A DNA stretch of 64,000 nucleotides from Bradyrhizobium agreste. Lineage in GTDB: Bacteria > Pseudomonadota > Alphaproteobacteria > Rhizobiales > Xanthobacteraceae. A program made the translations under genes and the position numbers. Below the pieces are notes generated by a model. It had not been told where the DNA came from and did no database searches. It was given only the letters and a program-made list of their open reading frames with translations. Within the stretch, counting starts at the first letter, position 1; every line of letters starts with the position of its first letter. Shown here one piece after another: positions 34,311 to 42,906 of this stretch. The stretch covers positions 186,001 through 250,000 of the forward strand of contig NZ_JACCHP010000006.1 in NCBI RefSeq assembly GCF_016031625.1, read 5' to 3'.

Positions 34311-34773
34311 GGCGGGGCGTGCGGTCGCTTTCTTTGGCTTTGCACCCAAGAGCTGCCGCTCTCACAAATTCGCATTTGCCCCAAAGCGCTCGATTGCTGA
34401 CGTGCGAGAGAACCTTTCGTCGACTCGGCAGGCGGTAGTTGGTGGCCTTCCAATTTCGCGTTTGGGTCGTGTCAGGCTGTGGTCAGCTTTCTCAGATTGA
34501 AAATGGGCTTGAGTTGCAGAGTGTTAGCCAGTTCATAATCCTAATTGCGCCGGCCAGGTTAAGCTTTTCGAGACAACCGCTCGGGAGGCAACGATGACAC
34601 CCGGCTGGCTCATTTCCCTGCGACTATCGCCTGTGTCTACTTCCTGGCCATTGTGAGTTTGATCATGCTTGGCGCTTGGTAGGCGGCTGACGAAGAGAAT
34701 AAGAGCGCGCTCTGAAGATTCGCCCATAGACCGACGCGAACTCATGTCGGTCGGAATTCGATCGGGTGCGGCC
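34311..34773. other. Intergenic region upstream of the cyclase-AAA-TPR gene
   Basis: A 463-base gap of lower GC than the surroundings. It contains one 20-codon ORF with a good GGGAGG site (34594-34656) that I do not call as a gene. No promoter could be identified with confidence. Confidence 0.5.
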
Positions 34774-37700
34774 ATGGATTGCGCGAATTGCGGCAGAGTC
34801 AACCCAGAGGGAACGAAGGTCTGCGGCGATTGCGGCGCGCCGCTGTTCTTTCGCTGCGCTGCATGCGGGGGCGACAATCCCACAGGCAAGAACTTCTGTG
34901 GCGACTGCGGTGCCGCGCTCACGCCGACAGTGCCGCCGCAGGTGAAAGCTGAGGCCGGCGCATCGACGTCCATCGTAGCACCGGTCACGAAACGCGCTGG
35001 CTTGTTAGCCGCACCAAGCTCTTCCGCCGAGCGTCGTCAGCTCACAGTGATGTTCTGCGACCTCGTCGGCTCGACAGCACTTGCGACAAAGCTCGATCCG
35101 GAAGATCTACGGGACATAATTGCTGAGTACCGCGACAGCGTAGCGGCGGTCGTCCGCAAGTACGGTGGCACCGTCAGCCGTTACATCGGCGATGGCATGC
35201 TCATCCTATTCGGCCATCCTTCAGCGCATGAGGACGATGCCGAACGCGCAGTGCGCGCTGCGCTTGAGATCGCCGCGACCAGGCACGCGCCGGGAGCCCC
35301 ACCCGAGTTCGAGCTGCGGGTTCGTCTTGGGCTCGCGACTGGCCTCGTCGTCGTAGGTGATCTTATCGGCAGCGAAGCTGCGGAGGCGCAGGCAGTCCTT
35401 GGCGAGACCCCGAACCTTGCCGCTCGACTCCAAGCGCTCGCCGAACCGGATGGGGTAGTCATTGCCGAGGACACGCGGCGGCTCATCGGCGGGCTCTTTG
35501 ACTACGAAAATCTCGGCGCGGTGACGCTGAAGGGCTTCGCCGCACCGGTGCAAGCCTGGCGGGTGCTTCATGAGGGAACAGCGGAAAGCCGCTTCGAGGC
35601 GTTGCACCCTTCGGTCCTCGCCCCGCTGGTTGGGCGTGAGGAAGAACTCGCGCGGTTGGAGCGGAGCTGGGGCCATGCGCGGGCGGGTACCGGTCAAGTC
35701 ATGCTGCTCGTCGGCGAGGCGGGCATCGGCAAGTCACGCCTCGTTGCAGCTCTTCAGGAGCGTATCGAGCGGGAGCCGCACACCTGCTTGCGCTACTTCT
35801 GTTCGCCTCATCATCAGGAAAGCGCGCTTTACCCTTTTACCGCACAACTCCAGCGAGCGGCTGGCTTCGATCGTGAGGACACACCGAGGGCGAAGCTCGA
35901 CAAACTTCGAGCGCTCCTATCCCCTGCATTGCCGTCCGACGAAGACGTGGCGATCCTGGCCGAGTTGCTGTCGATCCCGAACGATGATCTGTGCTTGCCG
36001 GTTACGAGTACGCCGCAACAAAAGAAGGAGAGAAGCTTCACGGCTCTCGTTCGCCAGCTTGAAGCTCTCGCGCAAAGACGTCCAATCATGGTCGTGTTCG
36101 AGGACATGCAATGGATCGATCCAAGCTCGCGCGAGCTGCTGGACCGGACCGTGGATCGCGTAGCAAGCCTACCGGTTTTGGTCCTGATCACCTACCGTCC
36201 CGAATTCCAGTTGGTATGGACCGGAAGGCCGCACGTCAGCTTGCTCGTGCTGAACCGGCTTGACCAGAAAGCGGGCGCTGCGCTGATCCGGAGCGTGGCA
36301 GGCGGCCGGGCGCTGCCGACCGAAATCGTCAATGAAATTGCTGAACGAACGGATGGCGTGCCGCTGTTCGTTGAGGAGTTGACCAAAGCGGTGCTCGAAA
36401 CGAGCCCAGAGGGTATCGCGCGAGCCATCTCCTTCGCGCCGCTGCCCGGACTTGCTGTGCCGGCCACGCTGCATGCTTCGTTGATGGCTCGGCTCGACCG
36501 AATCGGCCCGATAGCTAAGGAAGTGGCGCAAGTCGGCGCGGCCATTGGCCGCGAGTTCTCCTACGATCTGCTCGCCGCGATCGTACAGCGGTGCGACAAC
36601 GAGCTGCAGGCGGCGCTCGATCGGCTGATCAAGGCCGAGCTCTTGTTTGGACATGGCGAACCGCCCGATGCCAATTTTTTGTTCAAACACGCACTGGTCC
36701 AGGATGCGGCATACGGCACAATGTTGCGCAGCCAACGCCGCGAGCTGCACGCGCGGATCGCCGGCGCGCTCGAGGAGAGGCTCGCTAAGGGCATCCAAGA
36801 GCAACCGGAGATCCTCGCCCACCATTGCGGGCATGCGGGTCTGATCGAAAAGGCAGTTTCCTATTGGCAGGAGGCTGGTGAGCGTTCGAAGGCTCGATCG
36901 GCGATGACAGAAGCAATCGCGCAGATGCGAAAGGCACTCGATCTGCTATCCCATCTGGCGGATACTCCCGGGCGCCAGCGCACGGAAACTGACCTTCAAC
37001 TCGCGCTCGGCGGAGCACTGATCGCCGCAAAGGGCCATGCGGCCGAAGAGACGGGCAGGGCCTACGCCCGGGCGCGTTGCCTCTGCGAGGCATTGAACGA
37101 TACGCCGAACCTGCTCAAGGCGCTCTGGGGCGAGTTCGTGCATTATCACGTGCGTGGTGAAACGGAACGATCGCATCGCATCGCCGAGGACCTGCTCGAT
37201 TTGGCTGGACGACAAAACGACCCGGCCATTCTTGTCGCCGGGCATCGGGCTGTCGGCGATAGCTGGCTTCATCGCGGACAATTGGCTTTGGCGCGCGCCC
37301 ATCTTGAGCGGGGCCTTGCCCTCTACGATCCGGCGCAGCAGCGCTCTCTGACGGCTCTGTTCGCAGAAAACGCCCGCGTAGCGATGCTTTCGTTCCTGTC
37401 GCTGACATGTGGCCTGCTTGGGTTCGCCGATCAAGCGCGCGTGCAGAGCAGTGACGCCCTGGCAGAGGCGCGCGATGCGTCCCACCCGATCAGTCTCGCA
37501 TTCGCGCTGAGCGTTGCCTGCCGGTTGCATTTCGTGCTCGATGATGCGGGTATGGTTGGGCGAAGGGCGGAGGAGCTCGTTGCGCTTACCACCGAGCAGC
37601 GCTTTGCTTTCTTTCTCGCGATGGGGACGGCATATCGCGGCTGGACGCTGGCAGAAGCCGGCGACGTCGAATCCGGGGTGGACTTGCTGCGGCGCGGTAT

Positions 37701-38142
37701 CGAGGGATTCCAGGCGTCCGGCGCAGCATGGACTCTTCCGTTCTACCTCGCGCAGCTCGCGGCAGCCGAGGTAAAGGCGGCACGATTCGAAACCGGGCTT
37801 GGCCAACTATCCGATGCCTTGGCACTGACCCATAAATTGGGGGTGCGATGGTTCCAGGCCGAACTGCATCGGCGACGAGGAGAGTTGATGCTAAGGGCTC
37901 GGCCAGGCGCCGAGGCCGAAGCGGAGACCGAGTTTCGCCACGCCATTGCGATTGCTCACCAGCAGGAGGCGAAACTCTGGGAACTTCGCTCCGCCGTCAG
38001 TCTCGCCCGGCTCTGGCGTGATCAGGACAGGGGTGATGAAGCACGCGGTCTTCTCGCGCCGGTCTACGGTTGGTTCAACGAGGGCTTCGACCTTCGCGAC
38101 TTGAAGGAGAGCAAGGCGCTGCTGGAAGAACTCCGAGTGTAA
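34774..38142 (+). CDS. Class III adenylate/guanylate cyclase with zinc ribbons, AAA ATPase and TPR-like repeats
   Basis: Large soluble regulator of 1122 aa. Two Cys-x2-Cys zinc ribbons occupy residues 3-45. A class III cyclase homology domain (about 85-265) has metal-binding Asp96 in 'MFCDLVGS' and Asp140 in 'YIGDGMLILFG', so it can be active. The AAA/STAND module follows, with Walker A 'GEAGIGKS' (314-321) and Walker B 'VFEDMQWID' (about 441-449). The last 450 residues are Ala/Leu-rich helical repeats of TPR type. The start is taken at 34774, which begins at the zinc ribbon as in relatives; ATG 34744 is possible. The trigger and physiological output are unknown. Confidence 0.88.
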   Translation: MDCANCGRVNPEGTKVCGDCGAPLFFRCAACGGDNPTGKNFCGDCGAALTPTVPPQVKAEAGASTSIVAPVTKRAGLLAAPSSSAERRQLTVMFCDLVGSTALATKLDPEDLRDIIAEYRDSVAAVVRKYGGTVSRYIGDGMLILFGHPSAHEDDAERAVRAALEIAATRHAPGAPPEFELRVRLGLATGLVVVGDLIGSEAAEAQAVLGETPNLAARLQALAEPDGVVIAEDTRRLIGGLFDYENLGAVTLKGFAAPVQAWRVLHEGTAESRFEALHPSVLAPLVGREEELARLERSWGHARAGTGQVMLLVGEAGIGKSRLVAALQERIEREPHTCLRYFCSPHHQESALYPFTAQLQRAAGFDREDTPRAKLDKLRALLSPALPSDEDVAILAELLSIPNDDLCLPVTSTPQQKKERSFTALVRQLEALAQRRPIMVVFEDMQWIDPSSRELLDRTVDRVASLPVLVLITYRPEFQLVWTGRPHVSLLVLNRLDQKAGAALIRSVAGGRALPTEIVNEIAERTDGVPLFVEELTKAVLETSPEGIARAISFAPLPGLAVPATLHASLMARLDRIGPIAKEVAQVGAAIGREFSYDLLAAIVQRCDNELQAALDRLIKAELLFGHGEPPDANFLFKHALVQDAAYGTMLRSQRRELHARIAGALEERLAKGIQEQPEILAHHCGHAGLIEKAVSYWQEAGERSKARSAMTEAIAQMRKALDLLSHLADTPGRQRTETDLQLALGGALIAAKGHAAEETGRAYARARCLCEALNDTPNLLKALWGEFVHYHVRGETERSHRIAEDLLDLAGRQNDPAILVAGHRAVGDSWLHRGQLALARAHLERGLALYDPAQQRSLTALFAENARVAMLSFLSLTCGLLGFADQARVQSSDALAEARDASHPISLAFALSVACRLHFVLDDAGMVGRRAEELVALTTEQRFAFFLAMGTAYRGWTLAEAGDVESGVDLLRRGIEGFQASGAAWTLPFYLAQLAAAEVKAARFETGLGQLSDALALTHKLGVRWFQAELHRRRGELMLRARPGAEAEAETEFRHAIAIAHQQEAKLWELRSAVSLARLWRDQDRGDEARGLLAPVYGWFNEGFDLRDLKESKALLEELRV

Positions 38143-38341
38143 CACGTGGAACTTATCGTAAGCGCGCTCCATTGAAGCGCCATAGCGTTCTCGGGTTTGG
38201 CGACTCCGCTGTGCCGCCGTAGCGCCTTCTCTGTGGGCGGAGGACGCATGTCCGCGCTGCTGGTCGCGCTTCGGGTTGTTATCTTCGCATGACCTCTCCC
38301 GGCACGGCTTCGCACTTTGTGCTGTACCTTTCCTGGCCGGA

Positions 38342-39250
38342 TCAGGTACTCGACCGCAACCACTGCGAAAAGACTCGAATGGTCCGTGCGCGCGGATGGC
38401 TTGGCCTGCTGACCACATAGAAGCTATAGCCGGGTAGGGGCAGCGAGAATGCCTTGACGAGCGTGCCGGCGGCGAGGTCGTGTGCCACGAGCACATCACT
38501 GAAAATCCCGAGGCCCTGCCCACTGATCACCGCCTCGATGGCGTGCAGTTCTTCCCGGAAACTCAAGTGCTGCAGGTCCTTGTATTGGGGCACCTCGCGC
38601 CACCTGCGCTGGGCCGCACCGAGCCATCTCTGCCAGGTCGGTGGCTCACGATCGGCCGGCGACCAATAGGAGTGGATCAGAACATGCTTTGCGAGGTCGA
38701 CTGGTCTCTTCAGGCATCCCGTTAAAAGCAAATCTGGACTGCAGACCGGCCAGAACGTATCGCTGAAGAGTTCATCGACGATCCCGTCTGTCGGCGGTAC
38801 GCGGCTGGTCGCATAACGGATGGCAACGTCACTGTCTCCGGCCTGCAGATCGAGCACCGTGTCAGTGCCAATCACTTCCAATGGCACGTCAGGATGCAAC
38901 TTCCGCCACAGGGGCAGGCGGGGCACGAGCCAGCGGCTGGCGAAGGCGTTGGTCGTCGTAACCCGGAGCGGCTGCTCGTCACCTTCCTGCTTGAGGGACG
39001 CAATGGCAGCGGCAAACGCCTCGAGCCCGCCGCGAATGGCAGGAAACAGCTGCGCGCCGGCATCGGTCAAGGAAAGAGGGCGTGGTCTGCGCCGGAACAG
39101 GGCGCGGCCGCAATACTGCTCGAGCAATCCGATCTGGTGGCTGATCGCGGTCGGCGTGACGCCGAGTTCTGCCGCGGCTTTCTTGAAGCTCAGATGACGC
39201 GCGGCAGCCTCAAAAGCGCGGAGCTCGATCAGGGGCGGCAGCTTGTGCAT
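38342..39250 (-). CDS. LysR family transcriptional regulator (GcvA-like)
   Basis: Regulator of 302 aa. The N-terminal winged helix is 'LIELRAFEAAARHLSFKKAAAELGVTPTAISHQI' (cited by its key residues Phe, Ala-Ala, Leu-Gly-Val, Ser/Ala), followed by 'LLEQYCGRALFRRRPRPLSLTDAG'. This matches the GcvA/AmpR-like branch. The effector domain starts near residue 95. It is divergent from an FAD-dependent oxidoreductase gene 107 bases away, which is the likely target. ATG start at 39250. Confidence 0.92.
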   Translation of the reverse strand: MHKLPPLIELRAFEAAARHLSFKKAAAELGVTPTAISHQIGLLEQYCGRALFRRRPRPLSLTDAGAQLFPAIRGGLEAFAAAIASLKQEGDEQPLRVTTTNAFASRWLVPRLPLWRKLHPDVPLEVIGTDTVLDLQAGDSDVAIRYATSRVPPTDGIVDELFSDTFWPVCSPDLLLTGCLKRPVDLAKHVLIHSYWSPADREPPTWQRWLGAAQRRWREVPQYKDLQHLSFREELHAIEAVISGQGLGIFSDVLVAHDLAAGTLVKAFSLPLPGYSFYVVSRPSHPRARTIRVFSQWLRSST

Positions 39251-39261
39251 GCGGCCAGTCT

Positions 39262-39286
39262 AGGTGAAATCAGTTCATCGTCACCT
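39262..39286. promoter_or_regulatory. Candidate LysR-type operator (AGGTGA-N13-TCACCT)
   Basis: Perfect six-base inverted arms at 39262-39267 and 39281-39286, with a second short symmetry (TGAA-N5-TTCA) inside. It lies 12 bases before the LysR start in the LysR/oxidoreductase intergenic region, where LysR proteins bind to control both genes. Confidence 0.5.
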
Positions 39287-39357
39287 GAATTCTTCGGATT
39301 TGCTCTGCGACAGCCCGCGATCGAGGATGTGGCGGGCCAAGCTAGGGAGCTCGTGTC

Positions 39358-40731
39358 ATGTCCATCGCATCTGTTGCCAGCGCTGCCGCCGAACTTAGTG
39401 CCTCCTTCGGAGGAGAACTGCTCAAGCCAGCGGACGAGGGCTACGACGAGGCGCGCAAGGTTCACAACGGGCTGGTCGACAAACGGCCAGCATTGATTGC
39501 CAAGTGCTGCAGTGCGGCCGATGTCGTGGACGCCGTGAGACTTGCGATCAAGCTCGGCCTCGAGGTTGCGGTTCGCGGCGGCGGCCACAATGTGGCCGGG
39601 CGCGCAACCATCGACGGCGGGATCATGATCGACCTCTCACCCATGAAGGGGATCCGGGTCGACGCTATCGGCAAGACCGTATGGGCGCAGGGCGGCGTCA
39701 CCTGGGGCGAGCTCAATCGAGCAACGCAGCTTCACGGACTTGCGGTGACCGGCGGCGTGGTCTCGACCACCGGCATCGCGGGCCTGACGCTCGGCGGAGG
39801 ACTCGGCTGGCTGATGGGCAAGTACGGCCTCGCACTGGATAATTTGCGGGCTGTCGAACTCGTCACGGCCGACGGCAAGATTGTGCGGGCCAGCAAGCAA
39901 GAGCAGCCTGATCTGTTTTGGGCCGTGCGCGGCGGCGGCGGAAACTTCGGGATTGCCATCAGCCTCGAATACGACCTGCATAAGGTAGGACCAATCATCA
40001 CCGGCGGCCCGATCGTTCACCCTATCGAGTGTTCCCGCGACGTGCTGGAATTTTTCCGGACCAGCACGCGGTCGCTCACGGACGAGCACATGCTGTTCGC
40101 TTCCCTGACCCATGCGCCCGACGGGTCCGGCAGGGAGGTCGCGGCCCTGGTCACCAGCCACTGCGGTGAAGTCACCGAGGCCGAACGAGCGATGCAGCCG
40201 CTGAAGCAGTTCGGCACTCCAATTATGGATGCAGTCGGACCGATGACCTATTGCGAGCTCAACCGCATGCTCGACGCCAACTATCCGAAAGGCGCCTTCA
40301 ACTATTGGAAGTCGAACTTCCTCATGGAGCTGAGCGATGGTGCGATTGCGACGATGATCGAATGTTTCGCCCGCTGCCCGACTCCGATGGGGCAGCTGCT
40401 GCTCGAGCACATCCACGGTGCCGCGGCCCGCGTGGGTGCCGGGGATACGGCATTTGTGCATCGGCACGAGGGCTACAATTTCCTGATCCTCGCGCAATGG
40501 ACGCAGGCCAGCGATACCGGCCGCAGCATCTCGTGGGCCCGCGCAACCTATGAAAGGATGCGGCCCTTCTTTGCTTCCGGACGCTATGTCAATTATCTCG
40601 ATGATGACGAGACAGGCGATCCCGTTGCCGCTGCCTATGGGCGGAACTACCGGCGCCTGCAGCAGATCAAGGCGAAATACGACCCCACGAATTTCTTCCG
40701 GATGAACCAGAACATCCGGCCGCTCGCCTGA
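39358..40731 (+). CDS. FAD-binding oxidoreductase, berberine-bridge (BBE) family
   Basis: Flavoprotein oxidase or dehydrogenase of 457 aa. The FAD-binding PCMH domain is at about 40-210, with 'VRGGGHNVAGRA' holding the His that forms the covalent flavin link in relatives. 'GLTLGGGLGWLMGKYGL' and 'WAVRGGGGNFGI' are also typical. The BBE C-terminal motif is 'YDPTNFFRMNQNI'. No second Cys for bicovalent attachment is obvious at the usual place. It is cytoplasmic, with no signal peptide. The substrate is unknown; control by the divergent LysR regulator is inferred. Confidence 0.9.
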   Translation: MSIASVASAAAELSASFGGELLKPADEGYDEARKVHNGLVDKRPALIAKCCSAADVVDAVRLAIKLGLEVAVRGGGHNVAGRATIDGGIMIDLSPMKGIRVDAIGKTVWAQGGVTWGELNRATQLHGLAVTGGVVSTTGIAGLTLGGGLGWLMGKYGLALDNLRAVELVTADGKIVRASKQEQPDLFWAVRGGGGNFGIAISLEYDLHKVGPIITGGPIVHPIECSRDVLEFFRTSTRSLTDEHMLFASLTHAPDGSGREVAALVTSHCGEVTEAERAMQPLKQFGTPIMDAVGPMTYCELNRMLDANYPKGAFNYWKSNFLMELSDGAIATMIECFARCPTPMGQLLLEHIHGAAARVGAGDTAFVHRHEGYNFLILAQWTQASDTGRSISWARATYERMRPFFASGRYVNYLDDDETGDPVAAAYGRNYRRLQQIKAKYDPTNFFRMNQNIRPLA

Positions 40732-40836
40732 TTGCCGGCTGCCGATTTCTGGCTCTCATCTGGATGTAAGTAGAAACCAAGCCGCGACCCGGTCCACCGC
40801 GGACGGGCGGGGCTGATCCCCAGGAGGGACTTGAGA

Positions 40837-41736
40837 ATGGCGGTCGTGTGCAGGCCCGCTCGCATCGACGACTTGAAGCAGGCCGATGACATCGTGGTCG
40901 CCAGCATCAATGAGCTCACCGAACGGCGGGGGTTCGGGAAGATGGCATCCTCTCGCCCGCAGAATTTTCAGGCCTTCTCGCTCGCCGATGATCCCGAAGG
41001 CTTATGGGTGGCCGATGACGACGGAGAAATTGTCGGCTTCGCCTGGAGTTGGGTCTGTGGCGAGCTTTGGTTCTTGGCGCAATTGTTCGTCGCGCCTGAT
41101 CGTCAGAGCGACGGTATTGGCAACCAACTCATCAATAATGCGTTCGCACATGCAGAAATGCGCGGAGCACCGATCAAGGCGCTGATCACCTTCACGTTCA
41201 ACAACGTATCTCAAGGCCTCTACATCCGTCGCGGACTGTTCCCGCGCTTTCCGATCTACATGGTCAGCGTCCCTCGTGACCGCCTGGCGCCACGGTTGGC
41301 TGCGCCGCGGCTTCGTCTTGAATCTCTCACGGCCGACGCAATCGCATACGACGAGCTGGCGCCGATTGATGTCAGTGCTCTCGGCGTTTCTAGGGAGAAG
41401 CATCATCGATTTCTCCTGGGCGACAGCACGACGCGCGGATTCACCATTCACGCCGGCAATGAGTGCGTCGGGTATGTCTATATTTCGGATGGACACATTG
41501 GTCCGCTTGCAGTCCGCAGGCCAGATTTCGTTGACTCGGCTTTTGCCGCTGCGTTGTCGTTCGCGGCACAGAGCGATTGTCCGACCATTTCGGCCTTTGT
41601 GCCGGGCGCGAGCGAGCCAGCGCTCAAGGCGGCGACCGATCACGGGATGCGTCTGACGTTCCCGATGCTGCTGATGTCGAATCGACCGTTCGGAGATTGG
41701 AGCAGCTATCTCCCGCGCAATCCAGGTTTCATGTAG
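40837..41736 (+). CDS. GNAT family N-acetyltransferase
   Basis: Protein of 299 aa. The N-terminal half is a GNAT fold with 'LWVADDDGEIVGFAW', then 'LFVAPDRQSDGIGNQLI', the acetyl-CoA pyrophosphate-binding Q/R-x-x-G-x-G/A segment. The C-terminal half (from about 160) is a second, weaker GNAT-like domain, giving a tandem arrangement. The substrate is unknown. The ATG at 40837 follows AGGAGGG. A 105-base gap separates it from the FAD oxidoreductase gene, so co-transcription is possible but not certain. Confidence 0.85.
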   Translation: MAVVCRPARIDDLKQADDIVVASINELTERRGFGKMASSRPQNFQAFSLADDPEGLWVADDDGEIVGFAWSWVCGELWFLAQLFVAPDRQSDGIGNQLINNAFAHAEMRGAPIKALITFTFNNVSQGLYIRRGLFPRFPIYMVSVPRDRLAPRLAAPRLRLESLTADAIAYDELAPIDVSALGVSREKHHRFLLGDSTTRGFTIHAGNECVGYVYISDGHIGPLAVRRPDFVDSAFAAALSFAAQSDCPTISAFVPGASEPALKAATDHGMRLTFPMLLMSNRPFGDWSSYLPRNPGFM

Positions 41737-41841
41737 GGGATTCAACCGAGAAGGTCGGCGTTTAGGGGCAGTCCGGAAAGCACGGACCAATGGTCGGATC
41801 GGCGCCGTTCCGGGGGCGCGTCATGCTCTGGTTCGGACGCC

Positions 41842-42099
41842 CTATCGCGGACGTGCGCTGCGGCCTTGTTGGGGCGGCCGTGGCGCATAGGGGTTTTCCA
41901 GGCACATCGCCGAACGGCCCGCAGCGCTTGCTCTGCATTCTTCCAATGAACGATACTGGCACGAATTGTAGGTGCCGCCGCCCCATTGCCACTCCTGCAG
42001 ACATACCGGAGCGTTGCCGCCGAACCGCTGCGCTGCGGCCGGACCGGGCGCGGACATGGTGATCAGGACGAAGAGGAGATAGGCAAGCGCGCGCACCAT
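41842..42099 (-). CDS. Secreted DUF3551-type mini-protein, copy 2
   Basis: Exported protein of 85 aa. A signal peptide of about 27 residues ends at 'GPAAAQ'. The mature part carries four cysteines in a pattern like 'VCLQEWQWGGGTYNSCQYRSLEECRASA' (spaced Cys, then 'MCLENPY'), typical of DUF3551, a family abundant in Bradyrhizobium with no known role. The ATG at 42099 is selected because longer readings lose the signal peptide. It follows the first copy by two bases on the minus strand. Confidence 0.75.
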   Translation of the reverse strand: MVRALAYLLFVLITMSAPGPAAAQRFGGNAPVCLQEWQWGGGTYNSCQYRSLEECRASAAGRSAMCLENPYAPRPPQQGRSARPR

Positions 42100-42101
42100 G
42101 A

Positions 42102-42338
42102 TCAGCGCGGCCGGGGCGGGTACGGAGCCGGCTGCCTGAACCTCACACGCGGGTTCAGATCGCAATAGGTGTTCCATCGCCCGGATGACGAGGCCAGGCA
42201 TTGGTCTCGCGTGGAATACATGCAGTCTCCGGAAGCCCCGAGCCCTCCGCCAAAGACGCACCAGGGATAGTCGCGCTCGGCCTTTGCTGCGGAAGAAAAT
42301 CCGATGACCATGACGACAATGAGCAGGGCGATGCGCAT
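42102..42338 (-). CDS. Secreted DUF3551-type mini-protein, copy 1
   Basis: Exported protein of 78 aa. A signal peptide (about residues 1-22, ending 'SSAAKAE') precedes a Cys-containing core: 'YPWCVFGGGLGASGDCMYSTRDQC' (key Cys residues) and 'NTYCDLNPR'. It shares the Cys spacing and Arg/Pro-rich tail of the neighbouring copy. The ATG at 42338 follows GGAG at six bases. It is the first gene of the two-gene unit. Function unknown. Confidence 0.75.
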   Translation of the reverse strand: MRIALLIVVMVIGFSSAAKAERDYPWCVFGGGLGASGDCMYSTRDQCLASSSGRWNTYCDLNPRVRFRQPAPYPPRPR

Positions 42339-42565
42339 GCGGATCTCCATCAGCTGAGCGGCAACGCAAAAGGTTCGCTCTCGAAAGATAGCCGCGTGAT
42401 GATCGTGGCTCAACAACCATGACTCAAGCAAGTTCCTCGCTCGCGCTCGTGTGACGCACGTGTGAGCTCGCAGAGACGGTCCGGATTTGCTTGGCGCGCT
42501 GAACAGCGCAGCGTCTGGTAGCTTGCCCAAGGCACGCGAGCAGGGACACGCGAGCCCAAACGACA

Positions 42566-42587
42566 GCGGGGCCCGCAAGGGCCCCGC
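42566..42587 (-). terminator. Hairpin downstream of rpmG
   Basis: Nine-base GC-only stem, GCGGGGCCC / GGGCCCCGC with a four-base loop, 26 bases past the rpmG stop. The T tract on the minus strand is weak, so termination efficiency is uncertain. Confidence 0.5.
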
Positions 42588-42612
42588 AAAAATCCTTGGC
42601 GCTACGCCGATC

Positions 42613-42780
42613 TTACTTGATCTTGGCTTCGCGGAATTCGACGTGCTTGCGCGCGACGGGATCGTACTTCTTCTTGACCAGCTTGTCGGTCATGGTGCGC
42701 GAATTCTTCTTGGCGACGTAGTAGAAGCCGGTGTCGGCCGAGGACACGAGCTTGACCTTGATGGTGACCGCTTTGGCCAT
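42613..42780 (-). CDS. rpmG: 50S ribosomal protein L33
   Basis: Ribosomal large-subunit protein of 55 aa: starts '[18 protein letters not shown]', continues '[12 protein letters not shown]' and ends '[11 protein letters not shown]'. It is the Cys-free type of L33 (no CxxC zinc pair), usual in alphaproteobacteria. The gene stands alone, flanked by DUF3551 genes and an LLM monooxygenase gene on the same strand. Confidence 0.96.
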   Translation of the reverse strand: MAKAVTIKVKLVSSADTGFYYVAKKNSRTMTDKLVKKKYDPVARKHVEFREAKIK

Positions 42781-42906
42781 GTTCTGAACCTCAGAATATC
42801 AGGGGGAATCTGGAGCCGGCCAAACGGCCCGCGTTGGCCGGCAACCTAGCCAGAAACCGCCTGATGTCAAGGTTTTACACCCGAAAAACCACTCAAATCG
42901 GGCCCA

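Noticed and set aside
34594..34656. 20-codon ORF with a GGGAGG ribosome-binding site upstream of the cyclase gene
   Set aside because: It is too short to judge, no attenuator-like hairpin was evident after it, and the peptide has no amino-acid run that would suggest a leader.
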